64,000 nucleotides of DNA from Campylobacter concisus (GTDB lineage: Bacteria > Campylobacterota > Campylobacteria > Campylobacterales > Campylobacteraceae). The notes below the pieces were generated by a model. It searched no databases. It was not told the DNA's origin and was given only the letters and a program-made list of their open reading frames with translations. The DNA lies in the NCBI RefSeq assembly GCF_003048875.2, contig NZ_CP049264.1:434001-498000 (forward strand). The letters are read 5' to 3'. Shown one piece after another: positions 55,198 through 63,865 of this stretch. The stretch's first letter is position 1, and every line of letters begins with the position of its first letter. A program made the translations under genes and the position numbers.

Positions 55198-55921
55198 TGC
55201 CAAGCCTTTTTGAAAATTTATTGCAAAGTGTGCTTATTTCGCTTAGTCTTTCATTTATCTGAGCGATTTTTTTAATCTTGTTTGGTCTGGTAAGTAGCGC
55301 ATCGAAATTTGCCACAAGCGGAGTGATCTTTAAATTTAGCGCTGGCTCTTTTAATATCCTTATGCTCTCTTCTAAAAATTTAGTATCTCGCGCTTGCACC
55401 GCACTTTGGATAAAGATCATCTTGTCTTTGGCTTTGCTTAAAAATATACCAAGATAGGTCGCAAACTCGCTTTTGCTTAAATTTAAAAAGCTAGCTGTCT
55501 CGCTAAACCAGCTCTCGTTTAAGATCTCTTCTTCTTTATCCAAAAGCTCTTTTTCATCGACCTTTAAATTTGGCAAGCGAAGCTTTGTCTTTGCTTTCAT
55601 CGCAGCTTGCTGGTTTTGGCTGTAAATTTCTGTTTGATCGAGGATTAAAAGCTCAAAATACTCTTCATTTTTTACTGAGCTGATCTTTGAAAATTTAAGC
55701 GTAGCATTTAAAATTTTGCCGTTTTTGGTCTTTAAATTTACTCTTAAATTTGGTCTTTTAGCTAGATAATCTATAAAAACTCCAGACTCTTTGTAGTCTA
55801 AAACTAGCTCGTCAATGTCTTTATGCTCGCTTAAAAACTCCCTTATATCTTTAAATTCAAGCAGGCCAAGAGAGATATCTCCCATCGCTAAAATTTGACC
55901 GTTTTTGTCGTATATTATCAC
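55187..55921 (-). CDS. PAS-like/HPt-like protein paired with the degenerate sensor kinase
   Basis: The 244-residue protein has an N-terminal PAS-like domain (MIIYDKNGQILAMGDISLGLLEF and a FELLILDQTE strand) and, at about residues 130-215, a helical domain reminiscent of an HPt domain, but no His is found in the HPt position (SIRILKEPALNLKITPL). No membrane segment or signal. It overlaps both neighbours, uvrC upstream and the large kinase-like gene downstream, so it is translated from the same transcript. I think it is a partner of the next gene. Confidence 0.6.
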   Translation of the reverse strand: MIIYDKNGQILAMGDISLGLLEFKDIREFLSEHKDIDELVLDYKESGVFIDYLAKRPNLRVNLKTKNGKILNATLKFSKISSVKNEEYFELLILDQTEIYSQNQQAAMKAKTKLRLPNLKVDEKELLDKEEEILNESWFSETASFLNLSKSEFATYLGIFLSKAKDKMIFIQSAVQARDTKFLEESIRILKEPALNLKITPLVANFDALLTRPNKIKKIAQINERLSEISTLCNKFSKRLGNEG

Positions 55922-57735
55922 TTCAAATTTCCTTCTTTGAGCGTTAAAAGCTTTGCTGCTACGCTTTTGTTTGTTATTTTTGCCACTTCGTCTAAATTTG
56001 CTTCGCTGATTTTATCAAAACTTCCGTAAAAGCTGATTAATTTCGCGATACTGCCCTCAGAAACGCCAGCTTGTCTTAGCACTGATCTTTGCATATCGTT
56101 TTTCTGCCTTGTTTTTCTGTGAAAACTGATGACAAATCTATGGCTCTCATCGCGCATTTTTTGAAAAAACTGCAGCTTTTTATCGCTCGTGCTTAGGCTA
56201 AAGCTGCCATTTTTTGTATAAATTTTATCTTTCGCCTCGCCTTTTGCGCGGTGAGCTTTGGCGTCTATTTTTTCTTTTGAGATAGCGATCACATCGACGT
56301 TTGCCCCACTGCTTGCTAAAATTTCGCAGGCTAAGCTTAAAAGCGCCTCGCCACCATCAATAACCCAAAGATCAGGCGGACTAAGCTTATCAAACCTAAG
56401 TGCTCTGGCAGTTAGGCTCTCTCTCATCTGATCATAGTCGTTTTTAGAGCCAAGGTGCATGTGGCGGTAGTTTTGCTTTGCCCACTCGCCATGCTCATAG
56501 CGCACCATCGCCCCCACACTTGCCTCGCCAAAAAGGTGCGAGTTGTCGTAAGCCTCGACCACGTAAGGCGTGTGAGCTAGATTAAAATACTCTTTTATCT
56601 CGTTTAGTAGCTCGTTATCATGCGTTTTTAGGTATTTTTCGATGCTAACCTCAGCGTTTTTGGTGGCGATCTCGCAAATTTTACGCTTATCGCCTATTTT
56701 TGGGCAAGTGATGCTAAATTTACGCCCAAATCTCTCGTTTAAAATTTCCTCCACTAGCTCGCTATCTTCAAAGTCCTCATGGACGTAAATTTTAGTGCTA
56801 ATTATTGGCTGACCAGCGATGAAGCTTTTTAAAATAGCCTGCTTATAAGCTTCGTTTATCTCGTCTTTTTGAGCGTTTTTGGCCTGCGTGATATCGGTTT
56901 TTACGCCCGTTATCTTGCCACTTTGCACGCTAAATCTCACCGCGCAGATCATATCGTGCACGCAAGCGACCGAGTAGGCCTCAAAGTCTTCAAGCTTAGC
57001 AAGATCAACCTCGACCTTTGTTTGCATATTTTTAAGCGTTTGCATCTTATCTCTAGTCGCGGCTGCTTGCTCGTAGTCTTCAGCCTTGGCATAGTTTAGC
57101 ATGAGCTCTTCAAGGCGAGCGATTAATAAATTTGGATTTTGCAAAGCGGCTGTGGCATCAGCAACTATTTTGGCATAGCTCTCTTTTGAAATTTTACCTT
57201 CACACGGGGCGTAGCAGCGTTTTAGCTGGTGAAAAAGGCAGGCTTTTTTGCCTTTTACGCAGGATTTTTTCTGAACGAGATTAAAATTTAGATAAAGCGC
57301 CTCAAGTAGTTCGCCAGCTCCACTAAAATATGGCCCAAAATAGCGTATATTTGAGCCTTTTACCACCTTTCTAGTGATCTCAAATCTCGGAAATTCATCG
57401 TTTAAATTTATAAAGATATAAGGGTAGGTCTTGTCGTCACGAAGCAAGATGTTGTATTTTGGCTTAAGCTGCTTGATGAATGAATTTTCAAGTATGAGGG
57501 CGTCCGCCTCGCTTGGTGTGACGATGTATTCAAGATGCGCTGCCTCGCTTATCATCTTTGAAATTCTTGGGCTTAGCTTTTCAGCTGGAGCTAAGCTTGG
57601 GGTAAATTTAAAGTAGCTTTTGACCCTGTTTTTTAAAATTTTGGCCTTGCCGACATATAAAAGTCTGTTTTGAGCGTCAAAATACTGATATACGCCAGGC
57701 TCGTTTGGAAGCGTTCTTATCTCGTCTATTAGCAT
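55918..57735 (-). CDS. uvrC: UvrABC system protein C
   Basis: This is the dual-incision nuclease of nucleotide excision repair. The 605-residue protein has a GIY-YIG domain in the first 95 residues (GVYQYFDAQNRLLYVGKAK), a Cys-rich region near 155-180, a UVR motif near 200-235, the RNase H-like endonuclease domain with DNSHLFGEASVGAMV and VIDGG near 390-460, and a C-terminal helix-hairpin-helix. Length is normal. It overlaps both the upstream unknown gene and the downstream PAS-like gene. Confidence 0.96.
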   Translation of the reverse strand: MLIDEIRTLPNEPGVYQYFDAQNRLLYVGKAKILKNRVKSYFKFTPSLAPAEKLSPRISKMISEAAHLEYIVTPSEADALILENSFIKQLKPKYNILLRDDKTYPYIFINLNDEFPRFEITRKVVKGSNIRYFGPYFSGAGELLEALYLNFNLVQKKSCVKGKKACLFHQLKRCYAPCEGKISKESYAKIVADATAALQNPNLLIARLEELMLNYAKAEDYEQAAATRDKMQTLKNMQTKVEVDLAKLEDFEAYSVACVHDMICAVRFSVQSGKITGVKTDITQAKNAQKDEINEAYKQAILKSFIAGQPIISTKIYVHEDFEDSELVEEILNERFGRKFSITCPKIGDKRKICEIATKNAEVSIEKYLKTHDNELLNEIKEYFNLAHTPYVVEAYDNSHLFGEASVGAMVRYEHGEWAKQNYRHMHLGSKNDYDQMRESLTARALRFDKLSPPDLWVIDGGEALLSLACEILASSGANVDVIAISKEKIDAKAHRAKGEAKDKIYTKNGSFSLSTSDKKLQFFQKMRDESHRFVISFHRKTRQKNDMQRSVLRQAGVSEGSIAKLISFYGSFDKISEANLDEVAKITNKSVAAKLLTLKEGNLK

Positions 57736-58247
57736 CTTGCCTGCTCATTTTTCTTTAGCAAAATTTCTCTTAGCTCTTCAAATTTCTTATAAATTTGCTC
57801 ATTTGTGGCTAAATTTTTAAACTCGCCCTTGCTTACTGGCGTGATGAAATTTGACCTTTGCGTAGGTTGTGGCGTGAAAAATTTTAGATATTTACTCACG
57901 ATAAATCTTATATTTTCTTCTTTTTTATTTTTTATATAGTTGATCTCATTAAGAGGTTTTGGCTCGATGACGCTTGCAAAAATGCTATTTTTATTAAATT
58001 TACAAAAGGTTTTTAATAACCCTTTTATATCATTTATACTACTATCACGTCTAAGCTCCAAAAGCCCTGAGGGATGAGTGAGAACGAAGGTTAAAATGCC
58101 TTCTCTAACGTAGCAAAAAGCTATATAAAATCGCTTTGCTTTACCCATGAGGCGAAGAAGCTCTTGGCACTCGTCTGCCATGCTTAATTTTTCTTTATAC
58201 AAAGGATTTTCGTGGATAGCATCTATCATAAATTTGGCGTCTTTCAT
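57729..58247 (-). CDS. Conserved protein of unknown function upstream of uvrC
   Basis: The 172-residue protein has no motif that I recognise. The N-terminal half is mixed alpha/beta (FYIAFCYVREGILTFVLTHPSGLLELRRD), and the C-terminal half is basic. The position and short overlap with uvrC suggest cotranscription. Its first 36 bases overlap the start of a small lipoprotein gene on the other strand. Confidence 0.65.
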   Translation of the reverse strand: MKDAKFMIDAIHENPLYKEKLSMADECQELLRLMGKAKRFYIAFCYVREGILTFVLTHPSGLLELRRDSSINDIKGLLKTFCKFNKNSIFASVIEPKPLNEINYIKNKKEENIRFIVSKYLKFFTPQPTQRSNFITPVSKGEFKNLATNEQIYKKFEELREILLKKNEQARC

Positions 58248-58379
58248 AAGGCAATCTTATCATCTTTTATTTTAATTTTCGCTCTTTTTGCACTTAGTGG
58301 TTGCGGCTACAAGGACGATCCATTTTATGGCGATGCACCTGTAAAAGAGAAAAAAACTGACAAGATCAATAAAATTTGA
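58212..58379 (+). CDS. Small lipoprotein (LptM-like)
   Basis: The 55-residue frame starts at a GTG with AAAGGA 5 bases before it. Residues about 14-31 form a lipoprotein signal, and the lipobox ALSGC is followed by GYKDDPFYGDAP, which resembles the short mature segment of LptM (LxGCGxKGPLY), a helper of LptD maturation in E. coli. The rest is Lys-rich. It overlaps, 5' end to 5' end, the gene at 57729-58247 by 36 bases. It is too short for most gene-finding cut-offs, so I rest on the lipobox and ribosome-binding site. Confidence 0.68.
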   Translation: MDSIYHKFGVFHKAILSSFILIFALFALSGCGYKDDPFYGDAPVKEKKTDKINKI

Positions 58380-58392
58380 TCTTAAATTTGGC

Positions 58393-58481
58393 GTAAGATA
58401 AAAATGTAATGCAAGCTTAATAAATTTAACTAACCTAAATTTTAGGCTCATTTAAGTAAAATACGCAAATTTTTATCTTAC
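58393..58481 (+). promoter_or_regulatory. Long inverted repeat upstream of nhaD
   Basis: GTAAGATAAAAAT (58393-58405) and ATTTTTATCTTAC (58469-58481) are perfectly complementary 13-mers. The right arm abuts the AAGGAG ribosome-binding site (58482-58487) of nhaD, and a smaller CCTAAA/TTTAGG palindrome lies between them. Confidence 0.6.
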
Positions 58482-58492
58482 AAGGAGAGTAT

Positions 58493-59881
58493 ATGAGGTT
58501 ATTTGGACTTCTAGGCTTGTTTTTTGCTATAGCCTTTGGTGCTGACGGAGAAGCTGCGGCTATTGACTTAACTACTACATGGGCGGGAATTTTATCGCTT
58601 ATCATTTTTGTTGTTGGATATTTTTTCATAGCAGCAGAAGAGAATTTTCACATCGACAAGGCAAAACCTGCCATTTTTATCGGCACTTTTATGTTTTTGC
58701 TAATCGGCGTTTATATGCTTATAAATGGCATGGATGTGCATTCACTAGAGCACGAGGTAAATCACCTGATTTTAGAGATAGCTCAGATCGTATTTTTCTT
58801 AATGGTAGCGATGACATTTATCGAAGCACTTGTTGAAAGAGATGTATTTAACGCACTTAAATACAACCTAGTTTCAAAAGGCTACACTTACAGAAAGCTA
58901 TTTTGGCTAACTGGAATTTTGGCGTTTTTCATTAGCCCAGTGGCTGATAACCTAACAACAGCGCTTATCCTATCAACCGTTCTTTTAACGATAGATAGAA
59001 ATAATACAAATTTCCTAGTCGCAGGTGCGATAAACATCGTCGTAGCAGCAAACGCAGGCGGAGCGTGGAGTCCATTTGGCGATATCACTACACTTATGGT
59101 TTGGGCAGCTGGCAAGTCACCATTTTTAGACTTTTTCGCACTTTTCCCAGCTTCATTTATCGGCTGGTTTGTGACAGCGTTTTTACTTTCACGCATCGTG
59201 CCAAATACTGCGCCTCATTTTGACGTCGCAAATGAGCCAAAAGTGGTTATGAAAAAGGGCGGTAAAGCGGTTATCTTCATAGGTGCATTTACTATCTTTT
59301 GTGCAGTTATGATGCACCAGTTGTTTCACTTGCCAGCTATGTGGGGCATGATGTTTGGTTTCTCACTGCTTAGCCTTTATACATATTATTTCAAAAAAGC
59401 TCACAAAGACGAAGAGCCTATGAACGTCTTTCACTATATGTCAAAGATCGAGAACAACACGCTATTTTTCTTCTTTGGAATTTTAGCTGCAGTTGGCGCT
59501 CTTCACTTTGCTGGATTTTTAAATTACGCTGTGTCACTTTATGATAAATTTGGCTCAACACCTGTAAATATCGGAGTTGGCTTCCTCTCAGCAATCGTTG
59601 ATAACGTCCCTGTTATGTCAGCCGTTCTAAAAGCAAATCCAGCTATGGGAGCTGATGCGGGCGAGGCTATGAGTCAGTGGCTACTTGTGACACTTACAGC
59701 TGGTATCGGCGGTTCTATGATAAGCTTTGGCTCAGCAGCTGGCGTTGGAGTAATGGGTAAATTAAAAGGAATTTATACCTTTGGTGCGCATATGAAATAT
59801 GCATGGATGGTAGTTTTAGGATACATCGTATCACTCATTGTTTGGTATGTGCAGTTTGAAATTTTTCACATCTACTTTTAA
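58493..59881 (+). CDS. nhaD: Na+/H+ antiporter NhaD
   Basis: This inner-membrane sodium/proton antiporter is of the NhaD group. The 462-residue protein has about 12-13 hydrophobic segments after a signal-like first helix, and the core motifs SPVADNLTTALILSTVLL near residues 143-160, NAGGAWSPFGDITTLMVW near 186-203 and SAIVDNVPVMSAV near 361-373, with the paired Asp/Asn residues typical of the ion transporter fold. It has AAGGAG before the ATG. guaA follows after 10 bases, so the two may be cotranscribed. Confidence 0.93.
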   Translation: MRLFGLLGLFFAIAFGADGEAAAIDLTTTWAGILSLIIFVVGYFFIAAEENFHIDKAKPAIFIGTFMFLLIGVYMLINGMDVHSLEHEVNHLILEIAQIVFFLMVAMTFIEALVERDVFNALKYNLVSKGYTYRKLFWLTGILAFFISPVADNLTTALILSTVLLTIDRNNTNFLVAGAINIVVAANAGGAWSPFGDITTLMVWAAGKSPFLDFFALFPASFIGWFVTAFLLSRIVPNTAPHFDVANEPKVVMKKGGKAVIFIGAFTIFCAVMMHQLFHLPAMWGMMFGFSLLSLYTYYFKKAHKDEEPMNVFHYMSKIENNTLFFFFGILAAVGALHFAGFLNYAVSLYDKFGSTPVNIGVGFLSAIVDNVPVMSAVLKANPAMGADAGEAMSQWLLVTLTAGIGGSMISFGSAAGVGVMGKLKGIYTFGAHMKYAWMVVLGYIVSLIVWYVQFEIFHIYF

Positions 59882-59891
59882 AAGGTTATAA

Positions 59892-61424
59892 ATGAACAAT
59901 ACGATTATAGTTTTGGACTTTGGTTCGCAGTATACTCAGCTAATAGCTAGAAGGCTAAGAGAAGAAGGAGTTTATACTGAAATTTTGCCATTTAACGCAA
60001 AACTAAGCGATATAAAGGCGAAAGATCCAAAAGGTATCATTCTAAGTGGTGGCCCAGCTAGCGTTTATGCCAAAGATGCCTACTTTTGCGATAATGGCGT
60101 CTTTGAGCTAAATATCCCTATACTTGGCGTTTGCTACGGCATGCAGCTACTTGCTCACACGCATGGAGCTGAGGTTTTAGCAGCTGATCACAAAGAGTAC
60201 GGCAAGGCTGAACTTAGCGTCGTAAAAGAGCACGATCTTTTTAAAGATACACCTTCAAAACAAATCGTATGGATGAGCCATAGCGACTATGTAAAAGACC
60301 TACCAAAGGGCTTTGAGGCGATTGCGGTCAGCGAAAATTCGCCTTATTGTGCTTTTGGTGATGATAAACGTAAATTTTATGCGATCCAGTTTCACGCAGA
60401 GGTACAACACAGCGAGTATGGCACGCAAATTTTAAAGAATTTTGCTAAATATATCTGCGGCTGCGAGAGCACTTGGAATATGGGAAGCTTCGCTAAAAAT
60501 AAGATAGAAGAGATAAGAAAAACAGTTGGTACTCACAAGGTGCTTTGCGCGGTTAGTGGTGGCGTGGATAGCTCTGTGACTGCAGCACTTTTAGCAGCCG
60601 CTGTGCCTGAAAATTTGATCCTTGTTTTTGTCGATAACGGACTTCTTAGAACAAACGAAAAAGAACAAGTTGAAGCTACATTTAGAACAAAGCTTGGCGT
60701 TGAACTAGTTAGCATAGATGCGAGCGAGATCTTTCTTAGCCGCTTGGCCGGCGTCGTTGATCCTGAGAAAAAACGCAAGATCATAGGCGAGACATTTATA
60801 GAAATTTTTGAAAAAGAGGCTAAGAAGCATGGCGATGTGAAATTTCTAGCTCAAGGCACTCTTTATACTGACATCATCGAAAGCTCAGTCGTTGGCTCAA
60901 GCAAGACTATAAAGAGCCACCACAACGTTGGAGGTTTGCCTGATTGGATGACATTTGAGCTGATAGAGCCTTTAAGAGAGATTTTTAAAGATGAGGTTAG
61001 AAAGCTTGGACTTGAGCTTGGACTAAGCCGCGAGCTAGTTTTCCGCCATCCTTTCCCAGGGCCCGGTCTTGCTATCCGCATCATGGGTGAGGTAAATAAA
61101 CCAAGCCTAGAGCTACTTCGCAAAGCTGATGTGATCTTACGTGATGAGCTAAAAAGCAGTGGATGGTATAACAAAACTTGGCAGGCGTTTTGCGTGCTTT
61201 TAAATGTAAATTCTGTTGGCGTAATGGGTGATAACCGCACTTACGAAAACGCTGTTTGTGTGCGCGTGGTCGATGCAAGTGATGGCATGACTGCAAGCTT
61301 TTCAAGGCTTCCTTATGATCTGCTTGAAAACGTAAGCCGCCGCATCATAAACGAGGTAAATGGTATAAACCGCGTAGTTTACGACATCTCAAGCAAGCCA
61401 CCTGCAACTATCGAGTGGGAGTAA
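59892..61424 (+). CDS. guaA: GMP synthase (glutamine-hydrolysing)
   Basis: This two-domain enzyme converts XMP to GMP. The 510-residue protein has the class I glutamine amidotransferase domain at the N-terminus, with the nucleophile Cys in GVCYGMQ near residue 80 and the His/Glu pair [12 protein letters not shown] near 168-179. The ATP-pyrophosphatase domain has SGGVDSSV near 220, and the C-terminal dimerisation domain follows. It ends with a clear terminator. Confidence 0.97.
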   Translation: MNNTIIVLDFGSQYTQLIARRLREEGVYTEILPFNAKLSDIKAKDPKGIILSGGPASVYAKDAYFCDNGVFELNIPILGVCYGMQLLAHTHGAEVLAADHKEYGKAELSVVKEHDLFKDTPSKQIVWMSHSDYVKDLPKGFEAIAVSENSPYCAFGDDKRKFYAIQFHAEVQHSEYGTQILKNFAKYICGCESTWNMGSFAKNKIEEIRKTVGTHKVLCAVSGGVDSSVTAALLAAAVPENLILVFVDNGLLRTNEKEQVEATFRTKLGVELVSIDASEIFLSRLAGVVDPEKKRKIIGETFIEIFEKEAKKHGDVKFLAQGTLYTDIIESSVVGSSKTIKSHHNVGGLPDWMTFELIEPLREIFKDEVRKLGLELGLSRELVFRHPFPGPGLAIRIMGEVNKPSLELLRKADVILRDELKSSGWYNKTWQAFCVLLNVNSVGVMGDNRTYENAVCVRVVDASDGMTASFSRLPYDLLENVSRRIINEVNGINRVVYDISSKPPATIEWE

Positions 61425-61427
61425 AAC

Positions 61428-61456
61428 TAAAGGTGGTTCGCCACCTTTTGCTCTTT
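61428..61456 (+). terminator. Terminator after guaA
   Basis: AAAGGTGG/CCACCTTT with a TTCG tetraloop, followed by TGCTCTTTT. Confidence 0.9.
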
Positions 61457-61538
61457 TAAATTTGTAAATTTAATCTCTTAAAAATTTTCTCTGTAAATTT
61501 TATTTTAACTGGCTTTTTTATAAATTTCTTAGTCAAAT

Positions 61539-61919
61539 TTGTATTGTTTAAGATCAGCATGCGATTTTTTGAAGTCAAAAAAAGCAACCATCATCGGCTC
61601 ACGTGTTGGTTATAGAAGTTATAGCGGAGATAGGTTTCCGATAATTGGTGCTTTGCACGATGAGGAGTTTTACAAGCAAAACTATAAAGGGCTATTTTGG
61701 AGTAAAAATAAAGATAGTAACCCAAAAGCAAGCTACGAAAAAAATGTCTTTGTAAATTTCGCTCACGGCTCACGTGGCCTTGGCACGGCGATACTTGGAG
61801 CAAATTTGATAACAGATCTTGTGCTTGATCGCCCACTTTGCATAGAAAGATCGTTATTTTTTGAGCTTCATCCTGCTAGATTTTTGATAAGAAAGCTAAA
61901 AAAAGGACTAAAGCTATAA
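61539..61919 (+). pseudogene. mnmC 3' fragment (duplicated, promoterless)
   Basis: This frame encodes only the C-terminal 110 residues of MnmC, from KATIIGSRVGYRSYSGDR to the end, with four substitutions (Q to P, R to K, L to V, A to D) relative to the intact copy at 5362-7227. The upstream part of the frame, about 14 codons, resembles the MnmC stretch VSEFFDATKAT loosely (ACDFLKSKKAT). The rest of the gene is absent, and no ribosome-binding site is evident. The DNA match is 310 of 330 with no gap, which suggests recombination or import from a relative rather than a fresh duplication. Confidence 0.9.
61581..61910 (+). repeat. Second copy of the 330-base mnmC repeat
   Basis: Gapless partner of 6892-7221, with 20 mismatches counted by eye. 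Similarity ends abruptly before the stop codons. Confidence 0.95.
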
Positions 61920-61923
61920 ATTT

Positions 61924-62181
61924 AACTATTTTGATCGTGGAGATTTCAAGCGATTTGGTGTGGTTGGCGGAGCTAGTGCGAATTTAAATTTACGAAAAAG
62001 GCTTGAAACGCTTTGCCAAAAAAATGAGTGTGAGCTTTTGCTAGCTTCATTTGCGTTTTGCTCTGATAATGCACTGATGATAGCAAGGGCTGGTCGCGAA
62101 AAATACTTAAAAAAAGAGTTCATCTCGCATGATAAGCTAACTATAAACCCAAGGGTTAGTTTTAAGAAATTTGAAATTTAA
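61924..62181 (+). pseudogene. tsaD 3' fragment
   Basis: The frame reads RFGVVGGASANLNLRKRLETLC and, further on, FCSDNALMIARAGREKYL. That is the C-terminal end of TsaD (the t6A tRNA modification ATPase), where VVGGxSAN, FCTDNAAMIA and the following Gly are conserved. Only about 80 residues remain, with no start codon in context or ribosome-binding site, so the N-terminal ATPase part is missing. It begins within a few bases of the end of the mnmC fragment. A full tsaD is not in the window. It should exist elsewhere because TsaD is essential in most bacteria. Confidence 0.85.
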
Positions 62182-62198
62182 AATTAGAGTAAATTTGA

Positions 62199-62224
62199 TG
62201 GTGGCTAAAGCTAGCCACCTTGCT
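62199..62224. terminator. Terminator hairpin between tsaD remnant and putP
   Basis: GGTGGCTA (62200-62207) pairs with TAGCCACC (62212-62219) perfectly with an AAGC loop. It serves the convergent putP and any transcript from the left, though T runs are weak. Confidence 0.75.
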
Positions 62225-62229
62225 TAAAT

Positions 62230-63717
62230 TTAAAGCCTTGTCTTCATCTTTTCAAATTCATCTTTTATCACTTGCTCATGTGGCTCGCTAGTCATTTTAT
62301 TTATCGCGTCGCCCCAGATACTGACCATGATGATGGCTAAGCTTGAGGTTAAAATGCCAGGTAAAATTTCATAAACATAGGCATTTAGCCCTGATGTTAT
62401 CCAAAATATCACGGTCGCACCGCCAGCTATCATACCAGCAAGTGCTCCAAGTGCGCTCATACGTTTCCAGTAAAGGCTAAAAAGTAGCACTGGTCCAAAG
62501 CTCGCGCCAAATCCAGCCCAAGCGTTGCCAACGACGTTTAGAACGTTATCTGTAGAGATAAAGGCAAGCACTGTGGCAATTATCGCTACGACCACGACTG
62601 CATAGCGGCTGATCGCTGTTTGCGTGCTTTGGCTCACCTCTTTTTTGTAAAAGGCAAAGATGAAATCCTTTGTGACCGAGCTTGAGGTGACTAAGAGCTG
62701 GCTTGAGATGGTGCTCATGATCGCTGAAAGCACGGCTGAGATGATGATACCTATAAAAAATGGCGGGAAAAGTAGCTCACCAAGCTTTAAAAATACTGTC
62801 TCAGGGTCGCTTAGTCCGCCTCTTTGGCTAAAATAGACAAAGCCGATAAGTCCGCTCATAATTGCACCAAGTAGGCCGATCGTCATCCAGCCAATGCCTA
62901 TCCTTCTTGCCTTTGCGAGCTCTTTTGAGTCACGTATCGCCATAAATCTAACGATGATATGTGGCTGTCCAAAGTAGCCAAAGCCCCAAGCTAGAAGGCC
63001 TAAAATGCCCCAGAAAGTCTGGTCTCTAAATGGATTTAGGTGATTTGCATCAAGCCTGCTTATCTCTTTTATCAAATTTGTATCGCTTGGCAAGTCTAAA
63101 TTTAGATATGCTACGACTGGGATCGAGACTAGGACGCAAAACATCAAAAGCCCCTGAAATGCGTCAGTTATGCTAACAGCCTTAAATCCACCAAAAAATG
63201 TGTAAAAGACTACGATGATTAGCGTAAAGACCGCTCCGTATGCAAATTTTAAGCCAAAAAAGCTCTCAAAAGTCTTGCCGCCAGCGATGATGCCACTACT
63301 TACATAAAGTGTGAAAAATATCAAGATGATAAGACCTGAGATGATCCTTAAAATTTTTGTCCTATCTTTAAAGCGGTTTTCTAAAAAATCAGGTATCGTG
63401 ATGCTATCGCTTGCAACCTCGGTATAGACCCTAAGTCTTTTTGCTAGAAATAAGTAGTTGCAGTACGCTCCCACGATAAGACCAGCTATCATCCAGACAT
63501 TTGCCACACCAGTTGCGTATAAGGCCCCGGGCACGCCAAGTAGCATCCAACCACTCATATCAGAGGCGCCAGCGCTAAGTGCAGTGACGACTGGACCCAT
63601 TTGACGGTTATCTAGCAGATACTCGTTCATACTTGCGTTTTTATCGTAGAAATATCGTCCGATAAAGAGCAAGAAACCAAAATAGATGGCGATGGCTAAA
63701 TAAGACCCAAAGCTCAT
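62230..63717 (-). CDS. putP: Sodium/proline symporter
   Basis: This is a SSS-family inner-membrane symporter for proline uptake with sodium. The 495-residue protein has about 13 helices. Family landmarks are LSAGASDMSGWMLLGVPGALYATG near residues 48-71 and GYFGQPHIIVRFMAIRD near 247-263, with ISAVLSAIMSTISSQLLVTSS near 328-348 contributing the sodium site. Length is normal. No putA is visible in the window. It stands as a single minus-strand unit between remnants and a divergent gene. Confidence 0.94.
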   Translation of the reverse strand: MSFGSYLAIAIYFGFLLFIGRYFYDKNASMNEYLLDNRQMGPVVTALSAGASDMSGWMLLGVPGALYATGVANVWMIAGLIVGAYCNYLFLAKRLRVYTEVASDSITIPDFLENRFKDRTKILRIISGLIILIFFTLYVSSGIIAGGKTFESFFGLKFAYGAVFTLIIVVFYTFFGGFKAVSITDAFQGLLMFCVLVSIPVVAYLNLDLPSDTNLIKEISRLDANHLNPFRDQTFWGILGLLAWGFGYFGQPHIIVRFMAIRDSKELAKARRIGIGWMTIGLLGAIMSGLIGFVYFSQRGGLSDPETVFLKLGELLFPPFFIGIIISAVLSAIMSTISSQLLVTSSSVTKDFIFAFYKKEVSQSTQTAISRYAVVVVAIIATVLAFISTDNVLNVVGNAWAGFGASFGPVLLFSLYWKRMSALGALAGMIAGGATVIFWITSGLNAYVYEILPGILTSSLAIIMVSIWGDAINKMTSEPHEQVIKDEFEKMKTRL

Positions 63718-63865
63718 AAAATTCCTTTCAAATAAAATAAAACGGTTATGTTATTACAAATTTATTTAAATTTCAATGAGCGGGCTTATTCCTTAAAAAA
63801 TTTTAAGCAAAATGATATATTTTTTTTCGTATCATTTAAGGCTACATTTTAAAGAAAGGACGAAG

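Noticed and set aside
61591-61836. Reverse-strand frame over the mnmC fragment
   Set aside because: It mirrors an equivalent antisense frame over intact mnmC (6902-7147) and is a shadow of the coding strand.
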